This document shows, piece by piece, positions 34,061 to 42,750 of a DNA stretch of 64,000 nucleotides; within the stretch, counting starts at the first letter, position 1; each line of letters opens with the position of its first letter. Made by a program: the position numbers and the translations under genes. Origin of the DNA: Hamadaea sp. GTDB taxonomy: Bacteria; Actinomycetota; Actinomycetes; Mycobacteriales; Micromonosporaceae. The stretch lies in assembly GCF_013362815.1 (NCBI RefSeq), contig NZ_JABFVK010000013.1, forward strand, positions 558,001-622,000. Direction: 5' to 3'. A model generated the notes under the pieces. The model was not told the DNA's origin and ran no database searches. It saw only the letters and a program-made list of their open reading frames with translations.

Positions 34061-34567
34061 GTGCGTACGGCGATCGCCGTAGTGCTCGTCGGCGTCTTCG
34101 CGCTGTGGGCGGCGGCCTCAGCGATCTCTCAGATCCGGCGGCCAGGCGTACGCCGGCTGCGGCGGTTCGACGTGCTCGGCCTCGTTCCGGTGTGGAACCT
34201 GTTCGGTCCGCGACCCATCGTCTCGGACTACTTCGTGAGCTACCGGGCGTGGGACGAGGCCGGGCAGGAGGTCCACGACTGGCGACGGCTGCCGCTGCCG
34301 GGTCGGCGGCGGGTGCTCGACGCGGTCATGAACACCCGCCGGCGGGCCCGCAAGGCGCAGTGGGGCAGCGCGAATTACCTGCTCAGCCTGCGTCGGCCGC
34401 CAGTCACGACGCCGAGCTATCTCCTCCTGCTCGGCGCGGTCACCCGGGACGCTCGCCGGGACGAGGCGGCGTACACGGTGCAGTTCCGCGTCGAGTGCGT
34501 CGCCGGGCACTATTCCGAGCAGCCGCGGCGGATCGGGGCGTACGAGTCCGAACGGCACCTCGTGTGA
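34061..34567 (+). CDS. Small membrane-anchored protein, SdpA/DUF5819-like
   Basis: A 168-residue protein with one N-terminal transmembrane helix ('AIAVVLVGVFALWAAASAI') and an extracytoplasmic domain. The segment 'LVPVWNLFGPRPIVSDYFVSYR' resembles the W-x-x-F-x-P-x-P motif of DUF5819 and SdpA-type partners of HTTM proteins. In Bacillus, SdpA works with SdpB in maturing the SdpC toxin. It lies 5 bases after the repeat-protein gene and overlaps the HTTM gene as GTGA, so it is the middle gene of a coupled operon. The family call is moderate and rests on motif and neighbour. Confidence 0.55.
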   Translation: MRTAIAVVLVGVFALWAAASAISQIRRPGVRRLRRFDVLGLVPVWNLFGPRPIVSDYFVSYRAWDEAGQEVHDWRRLPLPGRRRVLDAVMNTRRRARKAQWGSANYLLSLRRPPVTTPSYLLLLGAVTRDARRDEAAYTVQFRVECVAGHYSEQPRRIGAYESERHLV

Positions 34568-35481
34568 CGGCGACCGGCTGGACGGCGGGGGAGGTGCTGG
34601 ACCTGGGATGTCGCCTGGCGGCGCTCGCCCACGCGCACACCGCGTTACAGATTCTCCTGACTCGCCGGGACTTCGCGCCCGGTGGCGCCCTCGATCCCCG
34701 GCTGACCGGGCGGCGGGTGGGCAACCCGCTCGATCGGGCGTTCCGGCGGCTCGTCGGGCTCCGGCGAGCCCGGGCGACCGTGGTCCCCGTCGCACTGGCC
34801 CGGTTCGCCGGAGCGCTCGTGGTCCTCGTCTTCCCCCGCGCGTGGCCCGTGCTGCTGCTGTTGTGGCTCACCGAACTGGCGGCGCAACCGCTAGTGCGGC
34901 CCGGCCTGGACGCCGGGGACGAGATGCTCCGCGTGGTGACGATAGTTTTCACCCTGCGGGCGTTGACCAGCAGCGACGCGGTGCAGGTGGCGGCCGCCGG
35001 CTTTCTTACATTCCAGCTGTGCCTCGCGTACGCCGTCGCCGGGCTCTCCAAAGGACAGTCGGCCATGTGGTGGTCGGGTGTGGGTCTGCGAGGGGTGCTC
35101 GCGACGGAGTACTTCGGCATCGGCCGGATCGCTCGCCGCCTGGCCCGTTCGCCGGGGCTCGCCCGGACGCTGGGCTGGGCCACGATCGTCGGTGAGTCGT
35201 TGTTCTTCGTCGCCATCCTCGCCGGACCGGTCGCTACGGTTATCGCCCTGGCCGGGGCGGTGGCCTTCCACACCATGTGTGCCGTCGTCATGGGGCTGGA
35301 CGGCTTCGTGCTCCCGTTCGCGGCTACTTTCCCGAGTGCGTACTGGATCTCGGCCGCCCTCGCCGACGAGGTGCCCGGCATCCTTCGTCTCCTGATCGGT
35401 GCGGTCCTCGTCTGCGCCGTGACCGGGTGGCTGGCCCATTGGCATGCGACCGAGTCGGTGCGTACGCGGTCGCGGAGCTGA
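34564..35481 (+). CDS. HTTM-domain membrane protein (SdpB / vitamin-K-carboxylase-like)
   Basis: A 305-residue polytopic membrane protein with about six to seven hydrophobic segments. The segment 'TFQLCLAYAVAGLSKGQSAMWWSGVGLRGVLATEYFG' matches the HTTM core shared by vitamin-K-dependent gamma-carboxylase and SdpB. Eukaryotic members carboxylate glutamates; SdpB is needed for toxin-peptide maturation. GTG 34564 overlaps the preceding stop; the reading frame runs further upstream but only as antisense-like sequence over the repeat gene. It is followed by a strong hairpin terminator. The true reaction here is unknown, but pairing with a Glu-rich repeat protein is striking. Confidence 0.72.
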   Translation: MTATGWTAGEVLDLGCRLAALAHAHTALQILLTRRDFAPGGALDPRLTGRRVGNPLDRAFRRLVGLRRARATVVPVALARFAGALVVLVFPRAWPVLLLLWLTELAAQPLVRPGLDAGDEMLRVVTIVFTLRALTSSDAVQVAAAGFLTFQLCLAYAVAGLSKGQSAMWWSGVGLRGVLATEYFGIGRIARRLARSPGLARTLGWATIVGESLFFVAILAGPVATVIALAGAVAFHTMCAVVMGLDGFVLPFAATFPSAYWISAALADEVPGILRLLIGAVLVCAVTGWLAHWHATESVRTRSRS

Positions 35482-35486
35482 CAAGG

Positions 35487-35524
35487 TCATTGCGTCAGCC
35501 GAGTCACCGAGGCTGACGCAATGA
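35487..35524. terminator. Bidirectional hairpin terminator after the HTTM operon
   Basis: TCATTGCGTCAGCC (35487-35500) pairs perfectly with GGCTGACGCAATGA (35511-35524), a 14-bp stem with a 10-base loop between convergent genes. Confidence 0.85.
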
Positions 35525-35536
35525 TCCAGCGAAGGG

Positions 35537-35881
35537 TCAGGCAGGCAGCGGTTTGCGCAGCCCCGGGCTCACCAGCGCGACGGCGGCCACCGTCAGCGCG
35601 CAGATCGCGGCGGCGGCGATGCGAGCGGCGGCCGGGACGTCCGGCACGAAGAACGCCGGGACCGCCGACAGCGCCGACAGCAGCCGGGTGACCACCACGG
35701 CTACGGTGGCGATCCGGTTGCCGCGCCAGGCGTACACCGCTGACCCGATGGTGATCAGACCCAGGGCGGCACCGGCGATCGCCACCCCCATCGGCGGGAA
35801 GTCACCGCCGCTGAACGGTTGGGCGACGTCGGCCAGGCCGAGCAGGACGGCGAGCACCAGACCAGTACGCAGAGCAGTCAT
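35537..35881 (-). CDS. Small four-helix membrane protein, hypothetical
   Basis: A 114-residue hydrophobic protein with four predicted transmembrane helices and no recognised motif beyond 'MTALRTGLVLAVLLGLADVAQPF'. Proteins of this type are common next to DUF4386-like or unassigned membrane proteins in actinobacteria. It follows the next upstream membrane-protein gene by 13 bases in the same direction, so the two are likely co-transcribed. Function unknown. Confidence 0.65.
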   Translation of the reverse strand: MTALRTGLVLAVLLGLADVAQPFSGGDFPPMGVAIAGAALGLITIGSAVYAWRGNRIATVAVVVTRLLSALSAVPAFFVPDVPAAARIAAAAICALTVAAVALVSPGLRKPLPA

Positions 35882-35894
35882 CGGAAGATTCCTT

Positions 35895-36596
35895 TCAGGC
35901 GGAGGGACCGAGGTCCCAGTCGTCGTTCGAAGTGCGCAGTACGCGTACCGCCGCGACGGCGAACCCGAGCGCGGTGAGCCCCCAGGCCGCGGCGTCGCCG
36001 ATCGGGTTGGGCACGATCGCGGCGAACACGAGATGCAGCGGCTGGGAGACGATCAGGGCGATTCCGGCCCACGCCGGGATCGCGCCGGACCGCCACAGGG
36101 CGGTGCCGAGCAAGATCGCGCCGAGGATGTGCCCGGCGACGAAGAGCACCCCGGCGGCCAGCGCCGCTCCGTGGGAACCGGCGGAGTCCAGGATGCGCAG
36201 CGCCGCTGTGCGATCGGCGTCCGCCGCGGCTGTGCGTACCAGGATGTCGTTGTTGACGATGGGCAGCACGAGATAGGCCGGCACGAGGAGTGTGAGGCCC
36301 GCGAGCGTCAGCCTGGGCGCACGGCGTTGCGCGAGGCGGCCGGCGGCGAGCGCGGACGGCACGAGCGTGAGCGTCGCGAGCAGGCCGAGCCAGACGACGG
36401 CGTCCAAGCGGCCGAGCGCGGACGCCGAGTGATCGAGCAGGTCCGGGCCCTCGTCCGTGGTGTGGTACGGCAGGATGCCGCGCAGGACGGCGACCGTCAG
36501 CGGGCCGAGCGGCAGCAGGACCGCCGCCGCGACCCGCCGCACCGTGCGGGTGTCGGCCCGCGCCGTGGCCGATGGGCGAGTGAGTGTCGTAGTCAT
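35895..36596 (-). CDS. Polytopic membrane protein, hypothetical
   Basis: A 233-residue protein with about six transmembrane helices, an N-terminal polar stretch and features such as 'HTTDEGPDLLDHSASALGRLDAVVWLG' and 'NDILVRTAAADADRTAALRILDSAGSHGAALAAGVLFVAGHILGAILLGTALW'. It resembles DUF4386-type membrane proteins only loosely. It is divergent from a histidine kinase gene 130 bases away, whose system may sense or control it. Function unknown. Confidence 0.7.
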   Translation of the reverse strand: MTTTLTRPSATARADTRTVRRVAAAVLLPLGPLTVAVLRGILPYHTTDEGPDLLDHSASALGRLDAVVWLGLLATLTLVPSALAAGRLAQRRAPRLTLAGLTLLVPAYLVLPIVNNDILVRTAAADADRTAALRILDSAGSHGAALAAGVLFVAGHILGAILLGTALWRSGAIPAWAGIALIVSQPLHLVFAAIVPNPIGDAAAWGLTALGFAVAAVRVLRTSNDDWDLGPSA

Positions 36597-36726
36597 GGGA
36601 CTGACGCTCCGCCGGAGCCGCCCCCGAGCGCCCGGGGCTCCGCCGCCGCCTGTGCCGGGAAAACGCCCGGGACGCGTAGGGGCAGGACCCCACCCACTCA
36701 GGCCCAGCAGGCCCCACCATGGAGAC

Positions 36727-38679
36727 GTGACCAGAACGCGACCGCTCGCCTGGCTGCTCCTCGGAGTGGCCGCCGCGCTGCTGGTCGCCGCCGTCGCCGG
36801 GGCGGCGGCCCTGCGGCTGTCCGCGAGCGACGTCGTGGACAGCTACCTGCTCACGAACTCGGCGATGGGAGTCGGATTCGCCGTCTGCGGCGGCATCCTC
36901 GCCGTGCAGCGCGGTCGCAATCCGATCGGCTGGCTGCTGCTCGCGGCCGGGGTCGCCCACCTGCTCACCGCGGCGAGCGGGGCAGTGGGCGCCTACGGCT
37001 TCGATCAAGGCTGGCCGGAGCCGGTGCTGCGGATTCTGGCGAGCCTGTTCGTGTTCGGCTGGCCGTGGGGGATCTGTCTGCTCCTGCCCTTGTCGCTGCA
37101 GCTGTTTCCGGACGGCCGTCCGGTCACGCCCCGGTGGCGCTGGCTCGTGGTCGTGACGGTGATCGCCGGAGTCGGCTTCGTCGCGGCGATGTCGCTCGAC
37201 TCGGTTCCGGTGGAATTCCGGTCCGGCGTCGCCGTCCGCACCTACCTCGGGCTGCCGTTCTACCATCAGCTCAGTCCCTTGTGGACGGCCGCCAACACTG
37301 CGCCGCTGCTCGGCCTGCTCGGCGCGATCTCCGGCCTCGTGGTGCGTTATCGGCGCGGTGACGAGCGCCTGCGCCGCCAGCTGCTCTGGCTCGTCCTCGC
37401 GCTCATCGCGGCGGTCGCGGTCAACCTGCCACGCTGGATCGTCGGTGACGGCCCCATCCTGCTGCTGCTCGCGGTGCCGCTCGTCCCGATCGCCATCACC
37501 ATCGCGATTCTGCGGTATCAGCTGCTCGACATCCGGCTCGTCGTCTCGCGCTCGCTGCTCTACCTGTTGCTCACGCTCGGCGTCGTGGTCGCGTACCTGG
37601 GCCTGGTCGCGCTTTTCGACGCCCTGCTGCGCGGTGCGGGGGCGCCGCTCGTGGCCACGTTGCTCATCGCGATCCTCTTCAATCCTGTGCGGGTACGCCT
37701 TCAGCGGGCGGTCGATCAGCTGCTGTACGGGTCGCGGTCCGACCCGGTCGCCACGGTGTCCGCGGTCGGGGCCCGGTTGGCCGCCGACGATCTCGGGGGA
37801 GTGCTGACCGGCATCCGGGAGACGTTGCGGCTGCCCTTCGCGACGCTGCGCTCCCGATCCGGGGAGGTCGCCTCGGCCGGTACGCCGCCCGGCCGCCTGG
37901 AGACGGTGGCGCTGACCTACGGCGGCGAGCGCGTCGGCGACCTGCTCGTCGGCGTACGCGCCGGGGACAAGGCGCTCGGGGACGCCGACCGGGCGGTGCT
38001 GAACCTGCTCGCCGCACCGCTGGCCGCCGCGCTCCATGCGACCGAGCTGGCGGAGGAGGTCCAGGCCAGCCGCGAACGGATCGTCACCGCGCGCGAGGAG
38101 GAACGCCGCCGCCTGCACCGGGATCTGCACGACGGGCTCGGCCCGACGCTGACCGGGGCCGGGTACAAGGCCGACGCCGCCCTCAACCTGTCCACCTCGG
38201 ACCCCGACCAGTCGCGGCTGCTCCTCGGCGAACTGCGTGCCGACATCGGCACCGCGATCGACGACGTACGCCGTCTGGTCTACGGGCTGCGTCCGCCCGC
38301 GCTCGACGAGGTCGGCCTGATCGGAGCGCTGCGACGGCACTGCGAGCGCCTGCCGCTGGAGGTCACCTTCGCAGCGCCCGCTCAAGTGCCGGCGCTGCCC
38401 GCCGCGGTGGAGGTGGCGGCGTACCGGATCGTCACCGAGGCGCTGACGAACGTGACCCGCCACGCGGCTGCCACCGCCGTCACCGTCACGATCGCCGTCG
38501 GCACCGAGGTCGAGGTCTCCGTCGTCGACAACGGCCGCAACGGCGGTCCGTGGCCGGCCGGCGTCGGCCTCACCTCGATCCGGGAGCGTGCCGCCGAACT
38601 CGGTGGCCTCTGCACGGCCGGTCCCGGCCCCGGCGGCGGGCGCGTCATGGCAGTCTTGCCCCTGGAGGTTTCCGCATGA
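36727..38679 (+). CDS. Membrane sensor histidine kinase (NarL/DesK type)
   Basis: A 650-residue sensor kinase. The N-terminal ~300 residues hold about eight to nine hydrophobic helices; a GAF-like or linker region follows; the HisKA_3 motif 'EEERRRLHRDLHDGLGPTLTGAG' has the phospho-acceptor His near residue 468; the HATPase domain ends the protein ('EALTNVTRHAAATAV', 'VVDNGRNG', 'GVGLTSIRERAAELGG'). It autophosphorylates and passes phosphate to the overlapping response regulator gene. GTG 36727 is chosen because GGAG precedes it and the first membrane helix then starts at residue 7. The signal is unknown. Confidence 0.88.
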   Translation: MTRTRPLAWLLLGVAAALLVAAVAGAAALRLSASDVVDSYLLTNSAMGVGFAVCGGILAVQRGRNPIGWLLLAAGVAHLLTAASGAVGAYGFDQGWPEPVLRILASLFVFGWPWGICLLLPLSLQLFPDGRPVTPRWRWLVVVTVIAGVGFVAAMSLDSVPVEFRSGVAVRTYLGLPFYHQLSPLWTAANTAPLLGLLGAISGLVVRYRRGDERLRRQLLWLVLALIAAVAVNLPRWIVGDGPILLLLAVPLVPIAITIAILRYQLLDIRLVVSRSLLYLLLTLGVVVAYLGLVALFDALLRGAGAPLVATLLIAILFNPVRVRLQRAVDQLLYGSRSDPVATVSAVGARLAADDLGGVLTGIRETLRLPFATLRSRSGEVASAGTPPGRLETVALTYGGERVGDLLVGVRAGDKALGDADRAVLNLLAAPLAAALHATELAEEVQASRERIVTAREEERRRLHRDLHDGLGPTLTGAGYKADAALNLSTSDPDQSRLLLGELRADIGTAIDDVRRLVYGLRPPALDEVGLIGALRRHCERLPLEVTFAAPAQVPALPAAVEVAAYRIVTEALTNVTRHAAATAVTVTIAVGTEVEVSVVDNGRNGGPWPAGVGLTSIRERAAELGGLCTAGPGPGGGRVMAVLPLEVSA

Positions 38680-39320
38680 TCCGGATCGTGGTGGCTGACG
38701 ACCATCCCGTCGTACGCGACGGGCTGCGCGCCCTGTTCACCTCGCTGCCCGGCACCGAGCTGGTCGGCGAGGCGACGAGCGGGCGGGAGGCGATCCGGGC
38801 CGCCGTCGTCGAGCGCCCGGACGTGCTGGTCATGGACCTGCGGATGCCCGACGTCGACGGCATCGCCGCCACGGCCGAGATCCGCCGGGTCGCACCCGAG
38901 GTCGCCGTCCTCGTCCTGACGATGTTCGACGACGACGAATCGGTGTACGCCGCGATGCGCGCCGGAGCGCGCGGCTACCTCGTCAAAGGCGCGGCCCAAG
39001 ACCAGATCTCGCAGGCGATCACCACGGTGGCCTCAGGCGGGGCGATCTTCAGCCCCGGGGTCGCCCGCCAGATCCTCGACTACTTCACCGGCCCGGCGCC
39101 GGCGGCGCAGACCGAGCCGTTCCCGGAGCTGACGGCCCGGGAACGCGAGATCCTCGACCTCATCGCAGCGGCGCTGCCCAACGCGGCGATCGCCACCCGG
39201 CTCGGGCTCGCCCCGAAGACGGTCGGCAACCACATCTCGGCGATCTTCGCCAAGCTGCAGGTCGCCACCCGGGCCGAAGCGATCGTCCGGGCCCGGGAGG
39301 CCGGCCTCGGCCGCTTGTGA
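38676..39320 (+). CDS. NarL/FixJ-family response regulator
   Basis: A 214-residue two-domain regulator. The receiver domain has phospho-acceptor Asp54 ('VLVMDLRMPDVDG') with acidic 'VADDH' and the conserved Lys in 'YLVKGA'; the C-terminal LuxR helix-turn-helix is 'LTAREREILDLIAAALPNAAIATRLGLAPKTVGNHISAIFAKLQVATRAEA'. It overlaps the kinase gene as ATGA (38676-38679). The likely target includes the divergent membrane-protein genes, by analogy with autoregulated systems; no binding site was identified. Confidence 0.92.
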   Translation: MIRIVVADDHPVVRDGLRALFTSLPGTELVGEATSGREAIRAAVVERPDVLVMDLRMPDVDGIAATAEIRRVAPEVAVLVLTMFDDDESVYAAMRAGARGYLVKGAAQDQISQAITTVASGGAIFSPGVARQILDYFTGPAPAAQTEPFPELTAREREILDLIAAALPNAAIATRLGLAPKTVGNHISAIFAKLQVATRAEAIVRAREAGLGRL

Positions 39321-39368
39321 CCCGCGCCTTTTCCGCGCTGCGCTTGAGAGCTGCGCTTTTTGGCGCTG

Positions 39369-39420
39369 GATCAGGGTTCTGGGCCGAATCTTGGCGCGCA
39401 TAAGACCCAGAACCGTGATC
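39369..39420. repeat. Inverted repeat, 15-bp arms, possible terminator
   Basis: GATCAGGGTTCTGGG (39369-39383) pairs with CCCAGAACCGTGATC (39406-39420) with one mismatch and a 22-base loop, 48 bases after the response regulator stop. Its right arm shares GATCACGGTT (reverse complement) with the hairpin at 63436-63498. The rest of this 202-base gap holds nothing else I recognise. Confidence 0.6.
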
Positions 39421-39522
39421 TGGTGACGACCCTCAGGTGGTCAGTTTCGGAGAAGCCACCGCCACCGGCGTCTCCCTAGGCTTACCGTCACAGGGAGCAA
39501 GATTCACAGGGAGGAAGCTGGC

Positions 39523-39972
39523 ATGGCCACTGCGAAGAAGGCGACCCCCAAGGGCGGCAAGTCCTACGACGGGTTCACCGCCGAAGAGCGCGCGGCGATG
39601 AAGGAGCACGCCAAGGAGATGAAGGCGGCTCAGGCCGGCGCCGACGCGGAGGCCGAGGTCCTGGCGAAGATCGCCGAGATGGACGGCTCCGATCGGGCGA
39701 TGGCGGAGAAGATCCACGCCATCGTCAAGAAGGTCGCGCCGGAACTCACCCCGCAGACCTGGTACGGGCAGCCCGCGTACAAGAAGAACGGGAAGGTCGT
39801 CTGTTTCTTCCAGGCGAAGGCGAAGTTCAAGACGCGGTACGCCACCTTCGGCTTCCAGGAGGCCGCCCAGCTCGACGAGGGCGGCATGTGGCCGACGTCG
39901 TACGCCTTGACCAAGCTCAGCGCCGCCGACGAGAAGCGGATCGCCGAGCTGGTCAAGAAGGCGGCGGGCTGA
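39523..39972 (+). CDS. DUF1801-domain protein (YdhG-like)
   Basis: A 149-residue cytosolic protein. A lysine-rich N-terminus (1-55) is followed by a DUF1801-type domain with 'IVKKVAPELTPQTWYGQPAYKKNGKVVCFFQAKAKFKTRYATFGF'. Family members include the Bacillus frataxin-like protein Fra (YdhG), but not all share that role. ATG 39523 is preceded by GGGAGGAAG. It is convergent with the penicillin-binding-protein homologue, 10 bases apart. Function is not determinable. Confidence 0.78.
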   Translation: MATAKKATPKGGKSYDGFTAEERAAMKEHAKEMKAAQAGADAEAEVLAKIAEMDGSDRAMAEKIHAIVKKVAPELTPQTWYGQPAYKKNGKVVCFFQAKAKFKTRYATFGFQEAAQLDEGGMWPTSYALTKLSAADEKRIAELVKKAAG

Positions 39973-39982
39973 TGGCTCCGTC

Positions 39983-42115
39983 CTAGGGGGACGGCGTCGG
40001 GGAGACGCCGTTGGCGAGGGGGAAGTCGATCCGGCCCACGTGAGACGGTCCGGCGAGCTTCTCCTTCGGCATACCCGTGCTGTAATCGGCGACGACGCCC
40101 GACCAGATGCGGAAGGGCGCGGTCCCGGCCGTGATCGTCGCCTTGGTCAGCGGGTCGACCACCGGGGCGGAGCCCGCGGCGTTGCCGGTCCAGATCGCGA
40201 CGGTCACCTGCTTGGTGAAGCCGACGACCCAGGCGTGGGCGTTCTCGGGCGTCGGCTGGAGCTTGCCGTCGCGCAGCACCGAGCCCTCCCACGTCCCGCC
40301 GACCGTGGCGATCTCTCGGCCGTCCACGGCGGCGGTCCATCGCCGGTCGGCCGCGACCTGCGTCATCGCGTAGGTGACGTCGCCCGCGACGGCCGGGCGC
40401 ATGACCTGCTTCGGGGCCTGCTTCGCCCCGACGCCGGCGATGGGCAGGTAGCTTCCCGTGACGGGGTCGCGCTTCTCGACCTTCTGCACGAAGTACGGCT
40501 TGTTGTAGACGCCGCCGTTGGCGATCGTGCCGATGCCGGCCGCGTTGTCCAGCACGGTGACCGCGTACTGGCCGTAGCCGACCGGGCGGTCGAACGGAAA
40601 GCGGCTGTTCGGGCTCTGAACCGAGGCGCGCGCGAGCTGCTCCTTGCCGTCGGCGTCCCACATGCAGCGGATGCCCGCCTGGTACGCCGTCTTCACGATC
40701 GCGCCCGGGCCGAGCTGCCGGGCGACCCAGTAGAACGGCACGTTGTACGACTTCACGAAGCTTTCGGTGAGCGTGCAGTACTCCTTGCAGGGAGCGGAGG
40801 ACGCTCCGTTGTTGCCGACGCGGATCTTGTCGGTGGGATCGGTGTAGGGCAAGGATCTCCAGTGCGAATCCAGCGAGGCTCCCGCCTCCAACGCTGCCGC
40901 CAGCGTATAGGCCTTCATCGTTCCACCCGCCGGGTGTCCGCCGACCAGCGCATTGTCCACCGTGTTCAGTCCGGCGAGGTCCGGGCCGTTGCCGTCGAGC
41001 CCGCCGTAGTACGCGAGGACCGCCCCGGTGGCGTGGTCGAGGACCACCCCGGCCGCTTCGAGATCCTGCTGCACCTTGCCGTTCGCGTCGCGTACCACCT
41101 TGGTGCCGTAAAGCTCGGAATCCTTGAGATCCGGCCGGGCGGCCTGTTCCAGCAGCAGCTGCGCGCGTGGGTCGATCGTGGTGTAGACACGGTAGCCGCC
41201 GTTGCGCAGGTCCGTCGGCTCGATGCCCTGCTGGCGGAGCTCCTCGTATACCTGGTTCACGACGTGGCCGGTCGCGCGTCCCGCGTTCTCGCCGGGCTTG
41301 ACGACGATGCCCCACTCCGCGGTCGGCGTCACCGTGGCGTACGCCCGGACGGAGGGGAACGCCTGCTGCGACCGCTCGTCCGGCGTGATCCACCGCCCGA
41401 CCAAGTTGTCGAGCACGTACGCCCACCGGTCCTTGGCCTCCGCCGGATGCGCTTCGGGATCGAACGGGCTCAGCCCGCCGTCAGCGGCGTACGGCTCGTG
41501 CAGGACACTGCCGAGAACGGCCGCCTCCGCCACCGTCAGATCCTTGGCCGGCTTGCCGAAGTACGCCTGCGCCGCGGCCTCCACGCCGACGGCTCCGCGG
41601 CCGAAGTCGACCGAGTTCAGGTAGAACCCCATGATCGTCAGCCGGTCGTATTGGTCCTCGAGCTTGCGGGCGAGCACCGTCTCCCGATAAGAGTTGCCGG
41701 TCATCTGGGTGGCGAGCCGCACATACCGGTGAGTGAGCTCCGAGCCGCGGAAGGAGTCCTTGAAGAAGTCCCGGTCCTCACCGGCGATCAGCGCGCCGCG
41801 CACCTTGTCGGGGATCACCGTCATCGGGACGGCGATCCGGTTCACCGTGCCGAGCTGGGCGAGCTGCGTCTTGCCGTCGGCGGCCATGATCGTTGTGACG
41901 CCCGCAGACTGGAAGCTCTCCGGTTGCAACGCATCGACACTGTCCACATAGTACGTCGTGACCAGGAGGCCGCCACCGAGCAGCACGGCCAAGGTCGCCG
42001 CCAGCGCCACGACAACCCGATACTTCCGGCTCCGCCGGCGTTTGCGCCCAGCTGGTTCTGCCGACACCTCCGGTGCTGCTGGTGTGATCGCCTGCGGTTC
42101 CTCGTTCGCCGTCAT
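39983..42115 (-). CDS. Penicillin-binding-protein homologue with degenerate active sites
   Basis: A 710-residue bitopic membrane protein with a basic cytoplasmic tail, one transmembrane helix (about 33-54), a GT51-like domain and a transpeptidase-like domain. The GT51 Glu is present (Glu113, 'AGEDRDFF'), but the GGSTITQQ motif reads 'RGSELTHR' and about 20 residues before it are missing. In the transpeptidase domain SxxK reads G398-T-M-K401 ('PAGGTMK'), SxN is kept (S456-Y-N) and KTG reads V605-G-G. The protein is intact, so it appears to be a pseudo-enzyme for peptidoglycan synthesis. The start ATG 42115 gives 'MTANEEPQ'; the frame upstream is not protein-like. No partner gene is adjacent. 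Confidence 0.82.
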   Translation of the reverse strand: MTANEEPQAITPAAPEVSAEPAGRKRRRSRKYRVVVALAATLAVLLGGGLLVTTYYVDSVDALQPESFQSAGVTTIMAADGKTQLAQLGTVNRIAVPMTVIPDKVRGALIAGEDRDFFKDSFRGSELTHRYVRLATQMTGNSYRETVLARKLEDQYDRLTIMGFYLNSVDFGRGAVGVEAAAQAYFGKPAKDLTVAEAAVLGSVLHEPYAADGGLSPFDPEAHPAEAKDRWAYVLDNLVGRWITPDERSQQAFPSVRAYATVTPTAEWGIVVKPGENAGRATGHVVNQVYEELRQQGIEPTDLRNGGYRVYTTIDPRAQLLLEQAARPDLKDSELYGTKVVRDANGKVQQDLEAAGVVLDHATGAVLAYYGGLDGNGPDLAGLNTVDNALVGGHPAGGTMKAYTLAAALEAGASLDSHWRSLPYTDPTDKIRVGNNGASSAPCKEYCTLTESFVKSYNVPFYWVARQLGPGAIVKTAYQAGIRCMWDADGKEQLARASVQSPNSRFPFDRPVGYGQYAVTVLDNAAGIGTIANGGVYNKPYFVQKVEKRDPVTGSYLPIAGVGAKQAPKQVMRPAVAGDVTYAMTQVAADRRWTAAVDGREIATVGGTWEGSVLRDGKLQPTPENAHAWVVGFTKQVTVAIWTGNAAGSAPVVDPLTKATITAGTAPFRIWSGVVADYSTGMPKEKLAGPSHVGRIDFPLANGVSPTPSP

Positions 42116-42270
42116 CTGCACCCCGTTTCCGTCCCGACCGTGCGTACGCCGAGAGGCCAGACGCGCGGAGCACCGTCGATGGTTGCCGGTCCGCGTCAGA
42201 CTACGGAAACCTGCCATGCCGCGGGGGCCCGTCGCTCGGTGCGTACAGGCCCCCAGGGTTCGCGGCCAAC

Positions 42271-42750
42271 TCAACCCTGCTGCTGGGCAGCCCACTCGGC
42301 CACCCGGCGGGCGCTCTCCTCGGGGGAGAGGTCCTCGACTCGGGTCATGATCGACCAGCGCACCCCGAACGGGTCGCGGATCGACGCGTACCGGTCGCCG
42401 GAGACGAAGGTCGACAGCGGCTCGCGTACCGTCGCCCCGGCCGCCTCGGCCCGCGCGACGAGGGCGTCGGCGTCGGCGCAGTAGAGGCCCATCGAGTAGC
42501 AGTCGTCGTCGCCCTCCGGGGCAGCGACCAGGTGATATTCCGGGCTGGGCTCGCCGAGCTGCAGGTGGCCGTGGCCGAAGTCGAGGTCGGCGTGCGCGAC
42601 GACCTCACCGAACTTCGTGACGTCGACGACCTTCGCGCCGAACACCTCTTCGTAGAACTTGATGGCCCCGGCTGCGTTCGGAATCGCGAGGAAAGGCGTG
42701 AGGCTGGTGTGGCCGTTGGGAATGCCGTTGGTGGTGTGCTGTCCGTTCAT
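42271..42750 (-). CDS. VOC-family (PhnB/glyoxalase-like) protein
   Basis: A 159-residue vicinal-oxygen-chelate protein of the PhnB-like group with two beta-alpha-beta-beta-beta modules ('LTPFLAIPNAAGAIKFYEEVFGAKVVD', 'DRYASIRDPFGVRWSIMTRVEDLSPEE'). Its reaction is unknown; such proteins include bleomycin-resistance-like binders and small enzymes. TAGGGT lies 7 bases before ATG 42750, suggesting a leaderless mRNA. It is divergent from the AraC-type regulator gene, which may control it. Confidence 0.82.
   Translation of the reverse strand: MNGQHTTNGIPNGHTSLTPFLAIPNAAGAIKFYEEVFGAKVVDVTKFGEVVAHADLDFGHGHLQLGEPSPEYHLVAAPEGDDDCYSMGLYCADADALVARAEAAGATVREPLSTFVSGDRYASIRDPFGVRWSIMTRVEDLSPEESARRVAEWAAQQQG

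Noticed and set aside
33994-34563. A longer N-terminus for the HTTM protein
   Set aside because: The added sequence is basic, lacks membrane helices and lies over the end of the repeat gene and the SdpA-like gene; the GTGA overlap start at 34564 is far more likely.
39978-39994. Terminator hairpin CCGTCC/GGACGG between DUF1801 and the PBP homologue
   Set aside because: The 6-bp stem overlaps the coding end and is no stronger than chance for this GC content.
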